In this document: piece by piece, positions 34,101 through 43,852 of the stretch
Layout of the letters: every line of letters starts with the position of its first letter
How positions within the stretch are numbered: position 1 is the stretch's first letter
NCBI RefSeq assembly: GCF_000330505.1
Contig: NW_004440440.1
Coordinates: 76,434-140,433, forward strand
Origin: Entamoeba invadens IP1
Taxonomy: Eukaryota > Evosea > Mastigamoebida > Endamoebidae
DNA length: 64,000 nucleotides
Reading direction: 5' to 3'
Position numbers and translations under genes: made by a program
The notes under the pieces: model-generated
The model's input: the letters and a program-made list of their open reading frames with translations, nothing else
What the model was told of the DNA's origin: nothing
The model's database searches: none

Positions 34101-37020
34101 TGCAGAGATAAAATTGGAGTTTATGAAGTGCTACGAGGAGGTCTTTGGAAATGCATATCCATCGCCTGTTGAATTTGACCGAATAGGATTCCTGAGAAAT
34201 TACTTCAAATTGCCACAAAGTACTTTGCAGCTCCAAGTCCTAGCGAGAAATCAAGCATTCATAGAGACTATAGTCTACTCCGACAAACACGGATTTGACT
34301 GGAGTGTTGTGAAAGATATTATAGTGCAATACAGTGGCGATTCTGCTATAGCAAAACATGTTGCTTCGATCTTGGGTGCATTGTCCAAGAATAGTGGAGA
34401 TAGAGGACTCTTGACTATGTTGCTTGAGTACACGCCTTTAGAAGCGTTAGCTGTCTTTATTGAGTCTTCTAATAAGACTATCGAGTCTGTGACGAATAGA
34501 ATATTGGAAATGGTCAATATGGATATCAGTTGTCACATGCTTTGCATTGCATTGTCCCTCTTTGATTCAAAGAATGCGATTCGACACTTCTTCGACGTCT
34601 GCTGGAATATCAGCCAAACGTACTTTGAGAAGGCGGAAGAGTCTGCAAAGCAAATGAAAATGTCTGAAGGCTTAATAGGAGACGAAGAATGGAGGAAGAA
34701 GATGATAGAGACAGTCTTAGACATAGAAGTCGAGTACTTCCAAATTCATTCTCCGATGCGGTTACAGAAGTTGATTGAGTCTTTAGAAGGTCAAGATCTT
34801 GGTCAACGTGTTGAGTTGAAGATAAAGAAGTTCTGCAGTATTATTCGCATCATTGAGGTGACACAAGTCAATTTGAAATTGACGGAAGACTCGAGTGAAT
34901 TTATTGAGAAGATGTCGCATGCGAAGTGTTTTAAAGAAGCGTACGACCACATTATAGTATTTGATCCTATTAAGATATTTGGTGTTATAGAAAAAGAAGC
35001 GGATCAGATGGTAGAGAAGAAAGTGAGTTGGGAAGGTATCAATGAGTTCTTAGAGGCGAAGAAGAGTCCAGCTTTGGATGTGACGAAATACTTCCAATCG
35101 AAAATTGATAAGATCTCAGCACTAAAGAATGAGAAGAGTTTTAAAGAGATCAACAAAGAGGTAGTTGGACTCTTACTCTTCAAAGAGAAGTGGTTTGAAA
35201 AACTGGAGAGGGAGAACCCGAATGGGATAGTCCTGCAATTGCACGCGGAGAATAAACAAATGTTGATGACGTACCAACAAGCCATGAGAGAGTCTGTACC
35301 TGTTGAAGCGTTAATTAATCCAACAGAAGAGAGTGTGTACTATGTGTTAAGTACTTCTAATTATACATTAGCACAACAAATGGATGAGACTGTACACACG
35401 GAGGAGATACCGATATTCACGCAAGTTTTGCACTTTGTCTCGTCACAAGAGTCATATCAGAAAGAATTAGAAAGTGGATTGAAGCACATAGACGAGCTTT
35501 CTATAAATAGTAAACATATCACAACAGCAGTCGAACTGTTAAAAATACGGTTTGAAATGATCTATAAATACTTTGATGACAAGTCACTGGTATTGGTCGT
35601 GTTATCGTCGTCGGCAGACTACAACTCGAAGGTGTTTGACTTCTTGCAGACGATAATCAGTTCTAAAGTGCTTTCAAAGCTTGCGACAAACACACTGAAA
35701 TGGGCAAAGGTGTTCCAGGACGCGCGACGCTTTGTCGATGCGGAACATATTGACCAAAAAGAGCTTGGGAAATTCCTAGCGAGTAATTTTGTGGAAGTGA
35801 CGGACAACGTTCGGTCGTGTAATGTGATGGGGTGGTCGACGCCAAACATGTTGAATTATTTGAACATCTTAAAAGACCAGTCGGACATAGTTTTGCCTTT
35901 GTTGCAATTAACAGAAAACATACCAAAGACAAACACGTTGTGTGAAGCGTTGATTCTTTGCCACACTGCAGCAAAGAACACGAATAGTGCGTTACTCATG
36001 GAAAAGGTGCTTGGGAAGATTAAAACTTCTTTGGTGGTCTTTTTAATACCACACAACCATGCGTATCTTGTAAGAGTTATTACACGTACAAAAGCATATG
36101 AAGACGTTCAAATTAAAGAAGTGAATAACCCGCCAACCACATTAGTTAGATACTTTGTGAAAAAGGCACTGACGGACTCTGAAGTGGATTACTCCGTCTT
36201 GTTACAAACGAACGACCAGAAGGACGCATTTGAGACTGGATTGTATTACCAGTCGGACTTGGCTGCAGTCAAAGACGAACTTGGGACATCGAGTCCTCTC
36301 TATGAAAAGATCTTTACGGACATTTATATGTTCTTGAATGACTCCATGGAAGGCGGGTCAATGTACTTTGAAAAGGGGAATAAAATACTCAATGAAGCTA
36401 TTAATAAAATGACAACGAAGCGCGGGAGTGTCGAGATTGTAGTTTCTGACTTGAATGAAGCGTTAGAATGTTATCTCAAAGCGGTGGTGTTCTTTTGTAA
36501 TGGACAAGAGTATTACCGAGCGAATAAGTGTGCGCGACAGATCAACTTAATTGCACTCCAAATGTTCTATAATAACGTCCAACTGCTTGGGTTGTCCAAC
36601 GACAAGGCCAAAATCCAACTCCAATATTTCTGGTTTGCAGAAGACGCACAACTCTACGCAGACGCTTATGACTTAGCGGAAGCCAAGAACTTCATTCCCG
36701 CGTTATTCGAGCAATGCGTTGTGAAAGGCAATTTGAAGTATCTTGAGGAGTGGAGGAGTTACTATGAGATGGACAAAAGACTGTGGAATGACGTTATGGA
36801 GTACGTCGAGAAGCCACAGAAAGTCATTAAGAAGAAAGAAATAGAAGAACGGAAGAAGGCGTTCATAACAGCTGCGACGATGTATTGGCCCACGTTGTTT
36901 TGTGAAAACGGGGTGGCAATTAAACAGATGATCATTGTTCCTGAAATGAAAGAGTTGATCAGGAACGCTGGTGTTGCTCGCATTATAGAAATTGACCCAA
37001 TTATCGCGTTAGATGATTGA
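31198..37020 (+). CDS. Spatacsin (SPG11)-like protein
   Basis: A single uninterrupted 1940-residue frame. The N-terminal 330 residues are beta-rich, like a WD-type propeller; the remainder is alpha-solenoid. The C-terminal 200 residues match the spatacsin C-terminal domain by eye: a helix ALECYLKAVVFF, then YYRANKCARQINLIALQ, then FWFAEDAQLYADAYDLA, EQCVVKGNLKYLEEW. Human spatacsin has the corresponding AESYAKDSC, LTKLITLQIHF, YQASIVAEAYDFV and KGDFNYLEEF. Spatacsin, with spastizin and the AP-5 adaptor, acts on late endosomes and lysosomes in lysosome reformation and retrieval to the Golgi. It is shorter than the 2443-residue human protein. Confidence rests on the C-terminal part; the N-terminal assignment is inference. 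Confidence 0.65.
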   Translation: MREIIISTFPFLEKYKYTTLKLSQNQTFFALGDETTVTILSIDEKMKHCIENVMSFNWATLNNSETLVYQQGKFLYLFDVVTQKSFVLQDLPSSKKVSIDSYLDSFIVISPLESLNTYDVNVYDSSLRLFNYTLNDVNTFTTQHQLTLFLHFDYTVTIISPKDPHKLSATLPFLKVQMPDVQSFSFGEKLSSYIFSNGKCLLSFKPITTVIDSPYKELLLMDTMNKMLFETVELPLNKAFSTHIFVSQTGVFVLQSDSTTFELSKIGGDEKITQKNIQMVYGTVFPLYFTGQKLVVAVPNDSRRMLLTLINGGFSELIGDITRLNPQFAVDSADSRVLITLEHALETDDLNEVDKTVKILLEKEDLQLLVEALKIFEENMVLETSYESIQACLKIVTKVAKRELMQNKDILSRVILKIGELEKERSTIERNKLRNSKSETVKCLNEVEQTLKLVKVEELIHPEKFDDLILHGNISSAEKRDKDIMMKGQGLILSKAVKGDFDNAIRISLRLGVVEFSLMLLRIILNTTNSHLREGCIHIYKELEYPKFEFDEEFIKTYDAQDHTNNKEEKYDEFLPSKIEEIHEFEGDVSKSVSERFHIAEVIQNVKKEHVVIRVNDTLSADKCEKTMILIESGELRQQISVNDAMKYFISHNEYQKAIRWIEEYKLQFSGTQEIWGLWRIVQYYAVNPTRRLLEEYLMSHSMVPDEAYLKYTKCQITHPMKSADEKKQSEALEEYKKIQFLPLIDSAIENFKIQKYPIMWMNQIKALHANIEDAILMNTLKFLDAPIPLDLNIQSIVFGMLTSKPLLAKILKAFFNREEKVKKVEECNGVLTSSNGDITLPQFYSGSFQVVYDPYLTKPLGFVPRKCVPQTRNVLDAKYYLLEKECVRALLTTPELTIEEMCNVVITSQNDVRTTCVFYLNDPYLRLVIVLHEDLSNKYGLIFNKYPSLKAIQKGKELDYAKLLNGSAEIKLEFMKCYEEVFGNAYPSPVEFDRIGFLRNYFKLPQSTLQLQVLARNQAFIETIVYSDKHGFDWSVVKDIIVQYSGDSAIAKHVASILGALSKNSGDRGLLTMLLEYTPLEALAVFIESSNKTIESVTNRILEMVNMDISCHMLCIALSLFDSKNAIRHFFDVCWNISQTYFEKAEESAKQMKMSEGLIGDEEWRKKMIETVLDIEVEYFQIHSPMRLQKLIESLEGQDLGQRVELKIKKFCSIIRIIEVTQVNLKLTEDSSEFIEKMSHAKCFKEAYDHIIVFDPIKIFGVIEKEADQMVEKKVSWEGINEFLEAKKSPALDVTKYFQSKIDKISALKNEKSFKEINKEVVGLLLFKEKWFEKLERENPNGIVLQLHAENKQMLMTYQQAMRESVPVEALINPTEESVYYVLSTSNYTLAQQMDETVHTEEIPIFTQVLHFVSSQESYQKELESGLKHIDELSINSKHITTAVELLKIRFEMIYKYFDDKSLVLVVLSSSADYNSKVFDFLQTIISSKVLSKLATNTLKWAKVFQDARRFVDAEHIDQKELGKFLASNFVEVTDNVRSCNVMGWSTPNMLNYLNILKDQSDIVLPLLQLTENIPKTNTLCEALILCHTAAKNTNSALLMEKVLGKIKTSLVVFLIPHNHAYLVRVITRTKAYEDVQIKEVNNPPTTLVRYFVKKALTDSEVDYSVLLQTNDQKDAFETGLYYQSDLAAVKDELGTSSPLYEKIFTDIYMFLNDSMEGGSMYFEKGNKILNEAINKMTTKRGSVEIVVSDLNEALECYLKAVVFFCNGQEYYRANKCARQINLIALQMFYNNVQLLGLSNDKAKIQLQYFWFAEDAQLYADAYDLAEAKNFIPALFEQCVVKGNLKYLEEWRSYYEMDKRLWNDVMEYVEKPQKVIKKKEIEERKKAFITAATMYWPTLFCENGVAIKQMIIVPEMKELIRNAGVARIIEIDPIIALDD

Positions 37021-37525
37021 ACTGAATTATTTTGTTATTTGCTCTGCTCGAGATTGAGGTTTTTAATGTTTTTTATTACTCAAAGAAAGTACAATTGAAA
37101 TTTGTCGTATTATAATTTAATAGAAAATATTAATAATATTTTAATACAGTAGTATCAAGATGAGTTTTGGTATTTAAAGAGAAAGAACACCAAACGAAAA
37201 CCTATCAATTGTATTTCGATATTTCATTTCTTTTTTGTTTCTCTTTTATTATACTAAAAATATAGTTTTTTATAGTATGATTACTAGTTAATACCAAATT
37301 GAAGAGAAAAAGAAGAAGACGAAAGAGTGTTTTTCAAATGTGTTTTGATATTGAAATTCCCATTCAATTTGAACATTTGCAGTGGAATTTTTGAATAGAA
37401 ATTGCGAGTTATAAATAAGGCACATTTTTGAAATGTGAAAAGATGAACAGAAAAGTAGAAAAACCCTTCTATTGTTATTATTTCTTTGTACTAATTTATA
37501 ATATAGATCTTAATCAAACAAAGTA
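37021..37525. other. AT-rich spacer
   Basis: This 505-bp stretch lies between the spatacsin-like gene and the LITAF-domain gene. It holds A/T tracts and the presumed promoter of the latter. No gene or repeat is recognised. Confidence 0.55.
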
Positions 37526-38237
37526 ATGCAAAGTCTTAACGAACCACCACACGCGTCAACAGTCGACGACACTGAACATTCCCCTCTTCTTGCGACTCAA
37601 CCATCAGGTCTTCAATATAATCCACCTCAATTGAATATACCAACTGCTCCTCAAGTGGATAACGGACTGGTTTATAACCCTCCTCAACAACCAATGCAAC
37701 AACAACAGTTCCAACAACAAACACAACCTATCACACCTCAACAACCTTCAGTTCCTCCTTTCCAACAACCACCACAACAACCTTCAGCACCCGATGTGAT
37801 TTATAACGAACCACCACAATATAACGGCGCAGTAATTGGAACTACTCTCACCGAGTCATACCAATCAAATCCAATTCAATACCAACAACCAACACAAACC
37901 ACCCCTATTATTAACCAACAACAAACATACCCAAGCCAACAGTTGCCTGCTATCTCGTATACCCCTTGCCAAGTATTCTGCTCACATTGTAATAGACTTG
38001 TGATTAGTCATGTCGACTATGGAAATGGAACTTTGGTCTGGATCATCTGCTGTGTGTTGTGCATCATTGGATTACCTTGCTGCGCTTGCATCCCTTGCTG
38101 CATCACTGATATGAAGGACGCATATCACAAATGGTTTGTTTTTATATTGTTATTGTAAATTAATAAAAATTAATAAAATTGTACTGATCAATAGTCCAAA
38201 CTGCAAAAACTTGTTGTTTGTCAAGTCACGTATTTGA
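37526..38237 (+). CDS. LITAF-domain protein with Gln/Pro-rich N-terminus, two exons
   Basis: Exon 1 (37526-38133) encodes a 145-residue N-terminus rich in Gln and Pro (repeated PPQ and YNPP motifs) and most of a LITAF domain: CSHC knuckle, then a membrane-inserting hydrophobic helix (LVWIICCVLCIIGLPCC), then CIPCCITDMKDAYHK. A GTTTGT...ATAG intron (38134-38194, 61 nt) splits a Cys codon; the 43-nt exon 2 (38195-38237) supplies the second knuckle (CPNC) and the end KNLLFVKSRI. The joined length is 216 residues. LITAF domains are monotopic zinc-binding membrane modules on late endosomes and lysosomes, with PPxY/PSAP-like N-terminal motifs that recruit ubiquitin ligases and ESCRT; here LQYNPP and VYNPP could serve that way. 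Without splicing the second zinc knuckle would be lost. Confidence 0.85.
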
Positions 38238-39111
38238 GTTTTTTGTTGCTTTATGTTACCATTTTTTTAAAAATAATTCAGTAGCACTAAGACTCAATGT
38301 GAATAAGATTTTTTATAGAGGAATTCTGTTCATTTTTTTAAATCAAATCTATTTATTTACTATAAAAAACTATTCAATAGAATTGAGTGCAAAACACTCC
38401 TTTCTATTCACTGAATGATAAAAAGTAATCAGAATGATTATCATCGTCACGTTGGATCGAAAGCAAGAACTGCAATCTTAACAACACTTAGACAAATGCC
38501 TCAAAACATCATATTACCAGAGCCTGGTAGAACACCAGGATAAAAGTACTAATACATTTTAATAATATCTAGTAAAATCCGTCATTTTTAAATTATGGGA
38601 TTTATTTGTAATTTTTATTAGTATATATTAATTAAATTAATCTATCAAACTCTTTAACTTTTATTATAATTATTTTTTTAATTTATTATAATAACTATAA
38701 TTTACAACAATTATAGTTTTGATAAAAATACAAATTTGTTATAAAAATCAGACATTCCATGACTCAAATTATTTTTAATGTAATTTATTTTAATTCATAA
38801 GATTTTTATTTAACGTTTTTGTTTGGATAAATTCCATTTTAGTTATGTTTATTGTATTTTTTATTTGAAAATTGCTGACTATTTTCATCAAATTTCATTA
38901 ATTTTCTATTAATACTAATAATCCGTATTAAAAAATTGAATGTAAAATACAAAAATAGTACAATGTAACAAAAAGTTGTTATTGAGTTGACGTTATTTAT
39001 ATTTTCCCGATAGAAGAGTCAAACTGAACCACACACAACACTGTAACGATGAAAACATGTTTTTGAATTAAAAACGAAACAAAGAAATAACACTTTCAAA
39101 AACGAATACAA
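38238..39111. other. AT-rich spacer with a short coding-like relic
   Basis: Convergent 3' ends of the LITAF gene and the gene at 39112. It contains a 42-codon open frame at 38415-38543 (plus) with normal, non-AT codons (HRHVGSKARTAILTT, then ILPEPGRTPG) flanked by AT-rich DNA. It may be an exon or a relic of a transposon or gene. The rest is AT-rich and empty. Confidence 0.4.
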
Positions 39112-39882
39112 TTACAAAATTTTAAAAAGTTGAGCAATTTCTTTGTCTTGCTTCCCAAAGCAAAAAGGCAAATCGGTATTGGCGTTTGCCATCTTTTTTT
39201 CCATCTCATTGCTGATGTTCCTCCCAATCTCTGAAATGGTCTGTTTTGTCAACACGACGTTATTAAAGTGGATTTCTTTGATCGACTCTTTCACGCTCCC
39301 CTTCGACCCGGAAGTCTTTTTTGTTTTAATATCAAAGCCCATGTCTCGTGCAAAACTGATTAAGAGTCTGATCACTTCTGTTATCCTATGTACGTCCTTC
39401 CGTCGATTCACCGTCTTTTGAGTCACTCCATTCTTCAAGTCTTCGTTTTGCAGCACTTTAATTTGTTGCTCTACGATGTTATTAAAGTAAACTGGCTGAC
39501 TATCATCGGAAGTGAATTGAATGATCTTCAGAAAGGGGATAGTGAGCTTACTTTTCTTCAGTGGGTGTTCAACTGTTATACTATATGTTTTGTTAATTAA
39601 AGCTAAGAGTATAGCTTGTTGTTCTGCTTGATAATTTCTCGAGACTCGAAACCCAAAGATATATCGCTCGTTCGCATCTTTGGACTTCTTCTTCTCACTC
39701 AAAGGGGATATCGACTTCTCCTCTTTTTTGATCTCTCTGGAGTTTGAGTAAGTGTCCAAGTTCGCGGAGGCGTCACTCTCGTCATATTCATAAGAAATCA
39801 TCCCATTCCCAAGAACAGTCAGTTTCAAAGACCTTTGAGTAAACGCGCTCATGATCGTCAATGTGCCTCTGGCGTATTCCAT
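39112..39882 (-). CDS. Hypothetical protein, possible PH-like fold
   Basis: 256 residues from the ATG at 39882. The N-terminal 90 residues have a beta-strand pattern (SLKLTVLGNGMISYEYDE, RYIFGFRVSRN) followed by an amphipathic helix (AEQQAILLALINKT), like a PH domain with a charged insert (KKEEKSISPLSEKKKSKD). The C-terminal half is helical with a basic stretch (NRRKDVHRITEVIRL). No catalytic motif, signal or membrane span is seen. I do not recognise the family; the PH idea is inference. Confidence 0.6.
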   Translation of the reverse strand: MEYARGTLTIMSAFTQRSLKLTVLGNGMISYEYDESDASANLDTYSNSREIKKEEKSISPLSEKKKSKDANERYIFGFRVSRNYQAEQQAILLALINKTYSITVEHPLKKSKLTIPFLKIIQFTSDDSQPVYFNNIVEQQIKVLQNEDLKNGVTQKTVNRRKDVHRITEVIRLLISFARDMGFDIKTKKTSGSKGSVKESIKEIHFNNVVLTKQTISEIGRNISNEMEKKMANANTDLPFCFGKQDKEIAQLFKIL

Positions 39883-41132
39883 CAGTCGACTTTGGAGTTT
39901 CTTTTCTTTATCAGTCCATTTCCTCTTTTCTTTACTCTATTAAAACGGCGTATAGAAATGTTATCTTATTTTTGTTTATGAAAAAGCTGTAATTCTGTTT
40001 GTGAGAAAAGTTCCAACGTATTTACTATCCATATAACAATATTTACTATTTTTTATAATAATGCTCTTTTGAATCATCTGACAATTACAGTCGTATTTCT
40101 CTTCATTAACAGATTGATTTGTAACTAATCTTCGGGAAACTTACCAAAATGTTGTTTTCCGATTTCTGTTTTTTGTTTTCGCCATCAGTAATTACTCCCT
40201 GTTGACAAAAACTCCCCATTCGACTCTTGAAAACTATATGTATAGTACATTTAACTAGAAAATAATAGTTTCATTCATTTTAGCCCAACTCCTTCACCAA
40301 AAATGAAAAGTGAAGTTATTGACTAAAAACGGCAAATATTGTATATTTCCATTGTGTTCCATTTTATTTATAGACATGAAAATGTTCTGAATAGTTCGGT
40401 ACGAAAATAGATCAACTTTTGTATCAATTGCATTATTGCCCGAACTAACGCGATAACTCTAGCTATCTTTTTTTTTATTTTACGTAAAAGTACATAACAT
40501 TTTTCTATTTTTAAAACACCAAAATTTTTAAACTTCATAAAACTTATTTAATGGTTTTTATAAATAAACTTTATAAAACCAAATAAAACGGCTTTATGGT
40601 TTTACTTCAATTTCCCGTTAATTTAGTTTTTTCAAATGTAAATTTATAAAAATAATTGCAAAATATTGTTTTTAAATATAGTTTGATATATGTAATATAT
40701 ATTTAGTTTTGATACTATAATAATATGTTTTATTGAAATACCATCTTTGACTTGTTTGGTTGACACAATCGGTGTTTGCCGCAATTGTACTCGAAACCAT
40801 TAATAAATAACACAATATAGTAATTATATAATATAAATCAAATGCTTTTCAGTATTACGGCCATTTTGTCTATCAAAAACATTTTTAGAATTAGTATGAC
40901 AAAATTGTAACAAAAACAACTGAAAAGTTGTTTTTGTTACAATGGGGTGTTTCTCAGTCCAAATCGTTTCACAGTTCAATTGTTTTATGTTTTAGTTATC
41001 ATTCATTACACTCAAATTGGTAAAATATAGTTCATTTATAATTGTTTTACTATAAAGTACTAGTTTTGCGTTTAGTTGTCAAACTCCAATTATAATAATG
41101 CACAATATATCATTCAATCATTTTCTTCCCCA
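39883..41132. other. 1.25-kb spacer with a perfect GAAA-loop hairpin
   Basis: This stretch contains the upstream region of the minus-strand gene ending at 39882 and the 3' side of the Clf1-type gene. Composition is uneven, with several less AT-rich patches (40100-40230). The notable element is the hairpin at 40904-40943. No ORF of interest is seen on either strand. Confidence 0.5.
40904..40943. repeat. Perfect 18-bp stem with GAAA tetraloop
   Basis: The arms at 40904-40921 and 40926-40943 are exact reverse complements around the four bases GAAA. As RNA this would be an 18-bp stem capped by a GNRA tetraloop, a very stable form. The stem carries mixed bases (GTAACAAAAACAACT). On the other strand the loop is TTTC. 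There is no adjacent gene within 190 bp. Confidence 0.8.
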
Positions 41133-42686
41133 TCATTCCCGCTCATCAACGTTGTTATAAAACTCATCGAACTCTTCACTCTGCGGCAAATTCTCCTGGA
41201 CATTCCCTTCACTTGCATCTCTCACATCTTCGCCTTCCTCTTTAGTATTCACATTTTCCTCTTCCATCTTCTTTAATTCTTCTTCGCGTGTCTTCTTTAC
41301 TTCGTCCCATTTCTCTTCGATCCTTTTCACCCGGTCATCTTCATTGTTATCTTTCTCAAATGCAATGTATTTCTCAAAGACATCGTCCTTTTGAGTATAC
41401 CCAATCGCACACCCAAAAGCTTTTCGTGCCAATGAGATGAAGTGGTTGCGTACACAAAACTCCGCAAAAGCGACCCAGACCTTTTTGAATGTGAATTGTG
41501 CGTGTGGAATCAGTTTCAGCGCAATTTCAAAGATGTGTTGTGCTCTCTCGATGTTGTTGTGCTTCTCTTCAAATCGCGCATACAACACCCAAAACTCAAT
41601 GTATCGGGTCCACGCACTTTTCTCACACTTTTGTGGAACAGTACTAATCACTCGTTCAAACAACTCTCTCGTGTTCTCCTCACTTTTGATTTCGTTCATC
41701 TCCATCATGATATAGTCGAACCAGTAATTGTAATTCTCGCGACTCGTTTGCACCTCCGTTTCATATGTAAACCTCTTCATCGCATACACAGCAAAGTCGA
41801 CCTCTTCCATCTCTCCATTCGCCTTCTCAAAATCAACATACTTCTCATATAAAAGGGCAGCAGACAGCTTCCCAACGTGGTCAATACCATACTTCAAGAT
41901 CTCTCGTGCTCTTTCAAGCTCCCCTACAGACACTTCAAAATTCGCAAACTCTTCATAAAACCCATTCTCACACAATTCCTCGTGTTTCCCCATCTCCTCA
42001 AACACACCACGCGTTCTCTCATCACCACCAAATCGTTTCTCAAATTGAATCCACTCAACATAAATTGTCTCAGTCTTACATTTCTCCGTCGCTCGAACAA
42101 ACAGCTTGCGCGCTTTCTCGACTTCTTTGAGGCGAATTAAGTATTTGATATAAGACATCCACGCATACTCATTCGGATCAAAGGTCATCCACTTCTCAAA
42201 AATCTCCTCGCAGTGGCCATAGTTACCAACCGTCTCCTCAAGTTTCACATATTTGTACCACAAATTGTAGACCATCGGAAGTAAGTACGTGGCGCGTTCC
42301 AAAACGTTTCTTGCGCGATTGACTTGACTAATGCGTAACTCGAAGTCGGCGTATTTACTCCAAAGCTCTCCTTTAGTGTAGTCCTGTTCTAATGCTCTTT
42401 CATAGATCGACCGCGCTCGGGTGTACTCTCCTTGGTCTTCTTCCCACGACGCGTACTTGATCCAACTCCTTGGATTCTTTCGCTGACTCGATACAAGTGC
42501 TTCGTACTCCTTTCTCTTGCTCAATCGAAATGACATCAACTCCTCTTCATCATGTATTGTGATTTTGGGCGCTTTGTATGAGATTTGTTTGTTGTCTTGT
42601 GCTTCTCTAATGAGTTGTTCGGCTGTTATTTGGATCTGTGCGTACTCCTTATTCTTCGCCTTTGCCTCCCCACGTTGTTCACTCAT
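41133..42686 (-). CDS. Clf1/Syf3 (Crooked neck) pre-mRNA splicing factor
   Basis: A HAT-repeat scaffold of the Prp19 (NTC) complex that helps build the active spliceosome. The 517-residue protein begins with the family's N-terminus (ITAEQLIREAQDNK, close to the Q-I-T-A-E-Q-L-L-R-E-A pattern) and has about nine HAT repeats with the W-x-x-Y-A and R-A-R-x-I/V-x-E-R-A pattern: WIKYASWEEDQGEYTRARSI, LWSKYADFELRISQVNRARN and so on. It is shorter than yeast Clf1 (687) or human CRNKL1, so some C-terminal HAT repeats are missing, and it ends in an acidic tail. Splicing is needed by many genes here. Confidence 0.93.
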   Translation of the reverse strand: MSEQRGEAKAKNKEYAQIQITAEQLIREAQDNKQISYKAPKITIHDEEELMSFRLSKRKEYEALVSSQRKNPRSWIKYASWEEDQGEYTRARSIYERALEQDYTKGELWSKYADFELRISQVNRARNVLERATYLLPMVYNLWYKYVKLEETVGNYGHCEEIFEKWMTFDPNEYAWMSYIKYLIRLKEVEKARKLFVRATEKCKTETIYVEWIQFEKRFGGDERTRGVFEEMGKHEELCENGFYEEFANFEVSVGELERAREILKYGIDHVGKLSAALLYEKYVDFEKANGEMEEVDFAVYAMKRFTYETEVQTSRENYNYWFDYIMMEMNEIKSEENTRELFERVISTVPQKCEKSAWTRYIEFWVLYARFEEKHNNIERAQHIFEIALKLIPHAQFTFKKVWVAFAEFCVRNHFISLARKAFGCAIGYTQKDDVFEKYIAFEKDNNEDDRVKRIEEKWDEVKKTREEELKKMEEENVNTKEEGEDVRDASEGNVQENLPQSEEFDEFYNNVDERE

Positions 42687-42805
42687 TGAATTAATTTTTC
42701 TAGTTCTTTCAATTAAAAGAACTAGAAGAAGCCGTCTGTCTGTTAGTACTCCGTTTGAAACAAGGTAAACTATTTGTTAATGGTAAATTAAACTAATAAA
42801 TCAAT

Positions 42806-43660
42806 TTAAAATGTCTTCATTGCGAAGGTGACATATCCGACATGTCCCTTAACCATTCCAGTCCGCTGTGTTAAAACCTCTTCTGGCATCCCGTCTTCTC
42901 TCTTTTTTTCAGAGCCTCTGACACTGTAGGGCAGGATAACATTTTCTTTTGTGAGTAAATTAGTGAACCGGTTGTCTCGTTTCAGTTCCTCGCAAGATCT
43001 TTGGATTTGCTCGATGCATGGACAGAAGCAACAGATCTTCCCACCAGGTCTTAATATATTGTAAGCGTTTGTAATTGCTTGGTCGACGTTTGGAAGGTCC
43101 AAAAAGACACAATCGGCATCCCCAAATGCTAACTCGTTTTCGACAACAAAGCCCTCTTTCACAGCATCACGCAAGACCACAGTGATAACGTCTTTAAACC
43201 CCATTTCGTTGAAGTCTTCTTGTGCTTTCAATTTGCGTTGCTCGTGGAATTCGAATGTGAATAAGTGCCCCTTTCCTCGGACTTCCCCAAACTGAAGACG
43301 TGAAGCAAAAGCAGCCGACAAACAGCCGGACCCCGTCCCAGACTCGACTATGATACTGTCCGGAGTTATATCAAAATAGGCTAAAACGGGAGCTATTGTT
43401 TCTTGATACAACACTTGTGTTCGATGTGTGATGACTGTTGTATATAACGACGGACAGTTTTTCAGAAAGTAAACCGAACCCTCGGAAGTGTTAATTGAGT
43501 CTCCGTAGTGTTTCCCTATGATATATTTGCTATGGGGGAAGTTCCCCAATTTGTTCTGGAAAATCTTCCCTGCAGCAACTTTAATGACACTAAAACTGTT
43601 TTTGTTCATATACATGACCACATGGTCCCCTTCATGTATCTCCTCCTCCAATGTGTTCAT
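42806..43660 (-). CDS. TRM61: tRNA (adenine-58-N1) methyltransferase catalytic subunit TRM61
   Basis: With TRM6 it methylates A58 in the T-loop of tRNAs, in particular initiator tRNA. The 284-residue protein has an N-terminal beta-rich part, then a class I Rossmann methyltransferase domain: the motif I S-adenosylmethionine loop is VESGTGSGCLSAA, motif II has the acidic residue in FTFEFHEQR, and motif IV is CVFLDLPN, where the catalytic Asp sits in the conserved DLP. The later part GGKICCFCPCIEQIQ is typical of the TrmI/TRM61 family. Length is slightly below the 289 residues of the human protein. Confidence 0.93.
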   Translation of the reverse strand: MNTLEEEIHEGDHVVMYMNKNSFSVIKVAAGKIFQNKLGNFPHSKYIIGKHYGDSINTSEGSVYFLKNCPSLYTTVITHRTQVLYQETIAPVLAYFDITPDSIIVESGTGSGCLSAAFASRLQFGEVRGKGHLFTFEFHEQRKLKAQEDFNEMGFKDVITVVLRDAVKEGFVVENELAFGDADCVFLDLPNVDQAITNAYNILRPGGKICCFCPCIEQIQRSCEELKRDNRFTNLLTKENVILPYSVRGSEKKREDGMPEEVLTQRTGMVKGHVGYVTFAMKTF

Positions 43661-43852
43661 TACTTTTTCTTGTTCATTTTAATTAAAATTAATAGTAAAA
43701 ATTCGTAGGTTTTCTTGTAAAGACTCAACACCCAAAAATTAACTAGTCATCATTTTTTTAATATTTATACTATAAATTAATCTATTGAAAGTCATGCGTG
43801 TTTTATAATAATTTTATAATAAAATTAACTAAATAAAAACTAAACGAATCAA

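Noticed and set aside
38218..38418. 66-codon plus-strand frame after the LITAF gene
   Set aside because: It overlaps the spliced last exon of the LITAF gene in another frame and has AT-driven composition.
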